From: a virus
Direction: 5' to 3' (one strand)
Virus record (IMG/VR): IMGVR_UViG_3300042335_000264
Location: 1 to 46,689 of that record
DNA length: 46,689 bases
Positions 44,078 to 46,689 of this stretch are shown in pieces. The notes below the pieces were generated by a model that worked only from the letters and a program-made list of their open reading frames with translations, was not told the origin of the DNA and did no database searches. The position numbers and the translations under genes are program-made. The first letter of the stretch is position 1. Every line of letters begins with the position of its first letter.

Positions 44078-46120
44078 ATGGATTTAGGATTGGACGCACT
44101 AAGTAAGTTGACAGTTTTTAGTAAGTATGCAAAGTATGTACCCGAATTAAAGCGCAGAGAGACCTGGGAAGAGATTGTAGCCAGGTATGAGAGCATGATG
44201 GTCAAGAAGTATCCCAAGCTGGAAGGCCAGATTAAGGAGACTTCTCAGTTCATTTTAAACAAGAAAGTGCTTCCTTCCATGAGAGCCCTGCAGTTTGCAG
44301 GACCAGCTGCTGAGGTGAATAACTCAAGGATTTACAACTGTTGCTATCTGCCTATAGATAGTATACATAGTTTTAGTGAGACTATGTTCTTGCTGCTGGG
44401 CGGTACAGGAGTGGGCTATAGTGTTCAAAAACAACACGTTGCACAGCTTCCTGTTATTACAAAGCCTGGTAAAGCTCGTAACTACCTGATTGAGGATAGC
44501 ATCATGGGATGGGCAGACGCTGTAAAGGTGCTTATGAAAGCCTATCTGGAGGGTGGTTTTATGCCTAAGTTTGACTTTAGAACCATTCGTAAAAAGGGTG
44601 CTAGATTGATTACAGCTGGTGGTAAAGCGCCTGGACCAGAACCTTTAAAGATATGTCTGGCTCATGTGGAGGCTGTATTAAGCAGAATAGAGCCTGGTAA
44701 TCAGCTCAAACCCATTGATTGTCATGATATTCTGTGTCACATTGCAAACAGTGTACTGGCTGGTGGTATCCGTAGATCTGCCATGATTGCCCTGTTTAGC
44801 CATGATGATGAGGAAATGATTACATGTAAGTCATCTAACGTTTCTTCAAAAATATTGTCAAAAGAGCATCCCAAGTACACTTCAAAGAATGGACTAGAAG
44901 AAGATATTACTAAATACAATTTGGTAATTGAACAGAGTGGAATTGTTTATAAAGATGTAACAATACACATTGATTTAAATAGTAATAAGTTCTGGGATTT
45001 AGAGCAATATGAACATAATGGGACGTTAGGCTGGTGGGTGTGTAACGAACAACGTGGAAGAGCTAATAACTCTGCTGTGCTCCTAAGAGGAGAAGTTGTA
45101 GCTCAGGAGTTCTTTGACCTTTGGAAGCGCATTGAAGCTTCTGGATCTGGGGAGCCTGGTATCTACTGGACCAATAATCTAGACTGGGGAACTAACCCAT
45201 GTTGTGAGATTGCCCTTAGACCCTATCAGTTCTGTAACCTGTGTGAGGTGAATGTAAGTGATATCGTTAGTCAAGAAGACCTGAATGACCGTGTTACAGC
45301 AGCTGCCTTCTTTGGTAGTCTGCAGGCTGGATTCACAGATTTCCACTATCTACGTCCTATATGGTCTAAAACCACCCAGAAGGATGCCCTCCTTGGGATA
45401 GGTATGACTGGGATTGGATCAGGGGAAATCCTTAAATACAACTTAGCTGCTGCAGCCCGTGTAGCCAAGATGACTAACGCTATTATCAGCGAGCAGATTG
45501 GCACTAATGAGGCAGCCCGCGTAACATGTATCAAACCCTCTGGTACAACTAGTCTTGTTCTAGGAACAGCTAGCGGTATCCATGCTTGGCATAATGATTA
45601 CTACTTACGCACTATGCGTTTTGGTAAAAACGAGGACATAGCTAGCTATCTAATGGTAAATCATCCAGAACTAGTTGAGGATGATGTACTTAGACCACAT
45701 GATACTGTATGTGTACGCATTCCTGTTAAGGCACCTGAAGGATCTATATTCAGAACAGAAAGTCCTCTTGACACATTAGAACGTGTTAAGAAGTTTTCTA
45801 TCGAATGGATCAAGGAAGGTCATCTAATAGGAGACAATACACATAACGTATCAGCCACTATTTCTCTTAAGCCAGAAGAATGGCCTGTTGCAGGAGAGTG
45901 GATGTGGGACAATAGACAATTTTACAACGGACTAAGTGTTCTCCCTTATTTTGGACACACTTACAAGCAAGCTCCTTTTGAAGACATCACAGAAGAAGAA
46001 TATAACACAAGGCTGAACGCATTGCATGCATTAGACCTCACTAAAGTGACAGAACTAGATGACACTGTGGAGTTTGGTCAAGTGGCTGCATGTGCAGGTG
46101 GTGCTTGTGAAATATCATAA
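44078..46120 (+). CDS. nrdJ: Class II (B12-dependent) ribonucleoside-triphosphate reductase
   Basis: ATG 44078 gives 680 residues (MDLGLDALSKLTVFSKYAKY); a start at 44003 would run through a terminator. Key cysteines match the monomeric Lactobacillus-type enzyme: IYNCCYLP (Cys88/89), NPCCEIAL (thiyl Cys375, Glu377), QFCNLCEVN (Cys386) and the C-terminal pair CAGGAC (672, 677). KPSGTTSLVLGT is the family's phosphate loop. It makes dNTPs from NTPs with adenosylcobalamin and works with or without oxygen. Residues ~253-318 form an insertion not usual in the family. Confidence 0.88.
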   Translation: MDLGLDALSKLTVFSKYAKYVPELKRRETWEEIVARYESMMVKKYPKLEGQIKETSQFILNKKVLPSMRALQFAGPAAEVNNSRIYNCCYLPIDSIHSFSETMFLLLGGTGVGYSVQKQHVAQLPVITKPGKARNYLIEDSIMGWADAVKVLMKAYLEGGFMPKFDFRTIRKKGARLITAGGKAPGPEPLKICLAHVEAVLSRIEPGNQLKPIDCHDILCHIANSVLAGGIRRSAMIALFSHDDEEMITCKSSNVSSKILSKEHPKYTSKNGLEEDITKYNLVIEQSGIVYKDVTIHIDLNSNKFWDLEQYEHNGTLGWWVCNEQRGRANNSAVLLRGEVVAQEFFDLWKRIEASGSGEPGIYWTNNLDWGTNPCCEIALRPYQFCNLCEVNVSDIVSQEDLNDRVTAAAFFGSLQAGFTDFHYLRPIWSKTTQKDALLGIGMTGIGSGEILKYNLAAAARVAKMTNAIISEQIGTNEAARVTCIKPSGTTSLVLGTASGIHAWHNDYYLRTMRFGKNEDIASYLMVNHPELVEDDVLRPHDTVCVRIPVKAPEGSIFRTESPLDTLERVKKFSIEWIKEGHLIGDNTHNVSATISLKPEEWPVAGEWMWDNRQFYNGLSVLPYFGHTYKQAPFEDITEEEYNTRLNALHALDLTKVTELDDTVEFGQVAACAGGACEIS

Positions 46121-46138
46121 AGAATCAGTGATTAATAG

Positions 46139-46173
46139 AGCCCTGGTGTGTCTACACTGGGGCTATTTTTTTT
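46139..46173 (+). terminator. Intrinsic terminator after ribonucleotide reductase
   Basis: AGCCC/GGGCT closes an inner GTGT/ACAC stem with loop GTCT, followed by eight Ts. It begins 19 bases after the stop and repeats the design seen at 20542-20566. Confidence 0.8.
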
Positions 46174-46183
46174 GTAAGAAAAA

Positions 46184-46215
46184 TTAGGTTTTCATAGGGA
46201 AAATCGTTATATTTG
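46184..46215 (+). promoter_or_regulatory. Promoter of recA
   Basis: TTAG (46184-46187) stands at the -33 place, followed by exactly 20 bases and a perfect TATATTTG (46208-46215). The GGTTTTC after the -33 box is shared with the promoter at 31468. The recA start is 22 bases downstream. Confidence 0.65.
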
Positions 46216-46236
46216 TGCATTAAACAACAACTACAT

Positions 46237-46689
46237 ATGGCAAAAGCAAAACAAGAAAGCTCTGAATCAAAGAGCAAATTCCAAGAAGCATTAGACAAAT
46301 TAAACAAAACGTATGGTGTAGGCACTGTGCTTGCACTAGACAGCAAAACTGGTGGTGATTATGACATCATTAGTACAGGATCTATTGGGTTTGATTACAT
46401 CACATTAGGTGTGGGTGGCTTTGTAAAAGGACGCTTATACGAACTGATGGGTTGGGAGGGTACAGGTAAGTCAACTATTTGTGGTCATGCAGCAGCAGAA
46501 TGTCAAAAGAAAGGAGGCACTGTACTGTACATAGATGGTGAGCATGCTGTAGATAAGAACTATTTCCAAGCTCTGGGTGTTGATACCACTAAAATGTTGA
46601 TAGCTCAACCAGCCTGTGGCGAAGAGGGTTTCAACATTGCAATGGAAATGATTAACACTGGAGAGGTAGATCTCATCATCATAGACTCA
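46237..46689 (+). CDS. recA: RecA recombinase (N-terminal 151 residues, cut by window edge)
   Basis: The frame starts at ATG 46237 and is open to the window end. The family features are clear: LNKTYGVGTVLALD near residue 22, TGSIGFDYITLGVGGFVKGR (47-66), Walker A MGWEGTGKST (71-80), YIDGEHAVDKNYFQALGVD and Walker B DLIIIDS at the very end. RecA polymerises on single strands and exchanges homologous DNA. Having its own promoter, it is expressed apart from the reductase. It differs from typical bacterial RecA in the P-loop (GWEGTGKST for GPESSGKTT). Confidence 0.93.
   Translation, partial: MAKAKQESSESKSKFQEALDKLNKTYGVGTVLALDSKTGGDYDIISTGSIGFDYITLGVGGFVKGRLYELMGWEGTGKSTICGHAAAECQKKGGTVLYIDGEHAVDKNYFQALGVDTTKMLIAQPACGEEGFNIAMEMINTGEVDLIIIDS

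Noticed and set aside
44834-45031. Intein in the ribonucleotide reductase
   Set aside because: The insertion is about 65 residues, far below the intein minimum. It lacks splice motifs, and the HN near its end is followed by Gly rather than Cys, Ser or Thr. Only an inserted segment is claimed.
1-46689. CRISPR array, insertion sequence, integrase or attachment site
   Set aside because: No regularly spaced direct repeats, transposase or recombinase genes, or tRNA-flanking repeats were seen on reading the window. The Thr-linker DNA repeats are coding.

Overview
The window is part of a tailed double-stranded DNA phage genome; no host chromosomal genes are seen. The likely host is a member of the Bacteroidota. 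The start sites lack strong Shine-Dalgarno sequences and sit in A/T-rich leaders, and several promoters fit the Bacteroidota pattern TTTG-N19/20-TAnnTTTR. The divergent layout (TerL, very large portal, IHF/HU-like protein, ring-type connector and capsid genes on one strand, replication genes on the other) recalls crAss-like phages and their freshwater or marine relatives. That placement is an inference from gene content and order, not from a search. The standard genetic code is used throughout. No tRNA gene, insertion sequence, integrase or CRISPR array was found. Both ends cut through genes.

Left arm (about 1-16.9 kb, minus strand). Transcription starts at a good promoter at 16913-16944. In transcription order it runs through a winged-helix-like protein, an IHF/HU-like protein, a zinc-ribbon protein, small unknowns, a probable small terminase subunit, TerL, portal, a small HExxH protein, scaffold-like protein, major capsid protein, connector/ring and tail proteins, a collar-type tail fibre and two Thr-linker/Cys-rich adhesin-like proteins. 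A second promoter (9704-9734) precedes scaffold and capsid. Three tandem RNA hairpins follow the capsid stop codon. A terminator (451-484) ends the module, and a further gene with its own promoter is cut by the left edge.

Divergent region and early genes (16.9-24.2 kb, plus strand after the divide). The 448-base divide holds back-to-back promoter candidates, inverted repeats, G- and C-tracts and a near-perfect match to the bacterial centromere site parS. Two further non-coding gaps (17776-18205 and 18485-18816) are filled with long inverted repeats and may encode structured RNAs. The small early genes include a lipoprotein, a secreted protein, a membrane protein and a strongly acidic protein. 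Several have a shared A/T-rich leader just before the start codon.

Replication, recombination and nucleotide genes (24.2-46.7 kb, plus strand). These include a family B DNA polymerase, a possible helicase loader, a DnaB-like helicase, an SF2 helicase, a Sak4-like ATPase, an SSB-like protein, a TOPRIM primase, a DUF932-like protein, a uracil-DNA-glycosylase-fold protein with an altered catalytic motif, an rIIA/rIIB pair, an HNH nuclease, a RecE/lambda-exonuclease-like nuclease, a MazG-like protein, a B12-dependent class II ribonucleotide reductase and the first half of a RecA. Together they supply replication forks, dNTPs and recombination. Intrinsic-terminator-like hairpins often lie only a few bases before the next start codon, which suggests attenuation, RNA processing or antitermination rather than independent transcription units.
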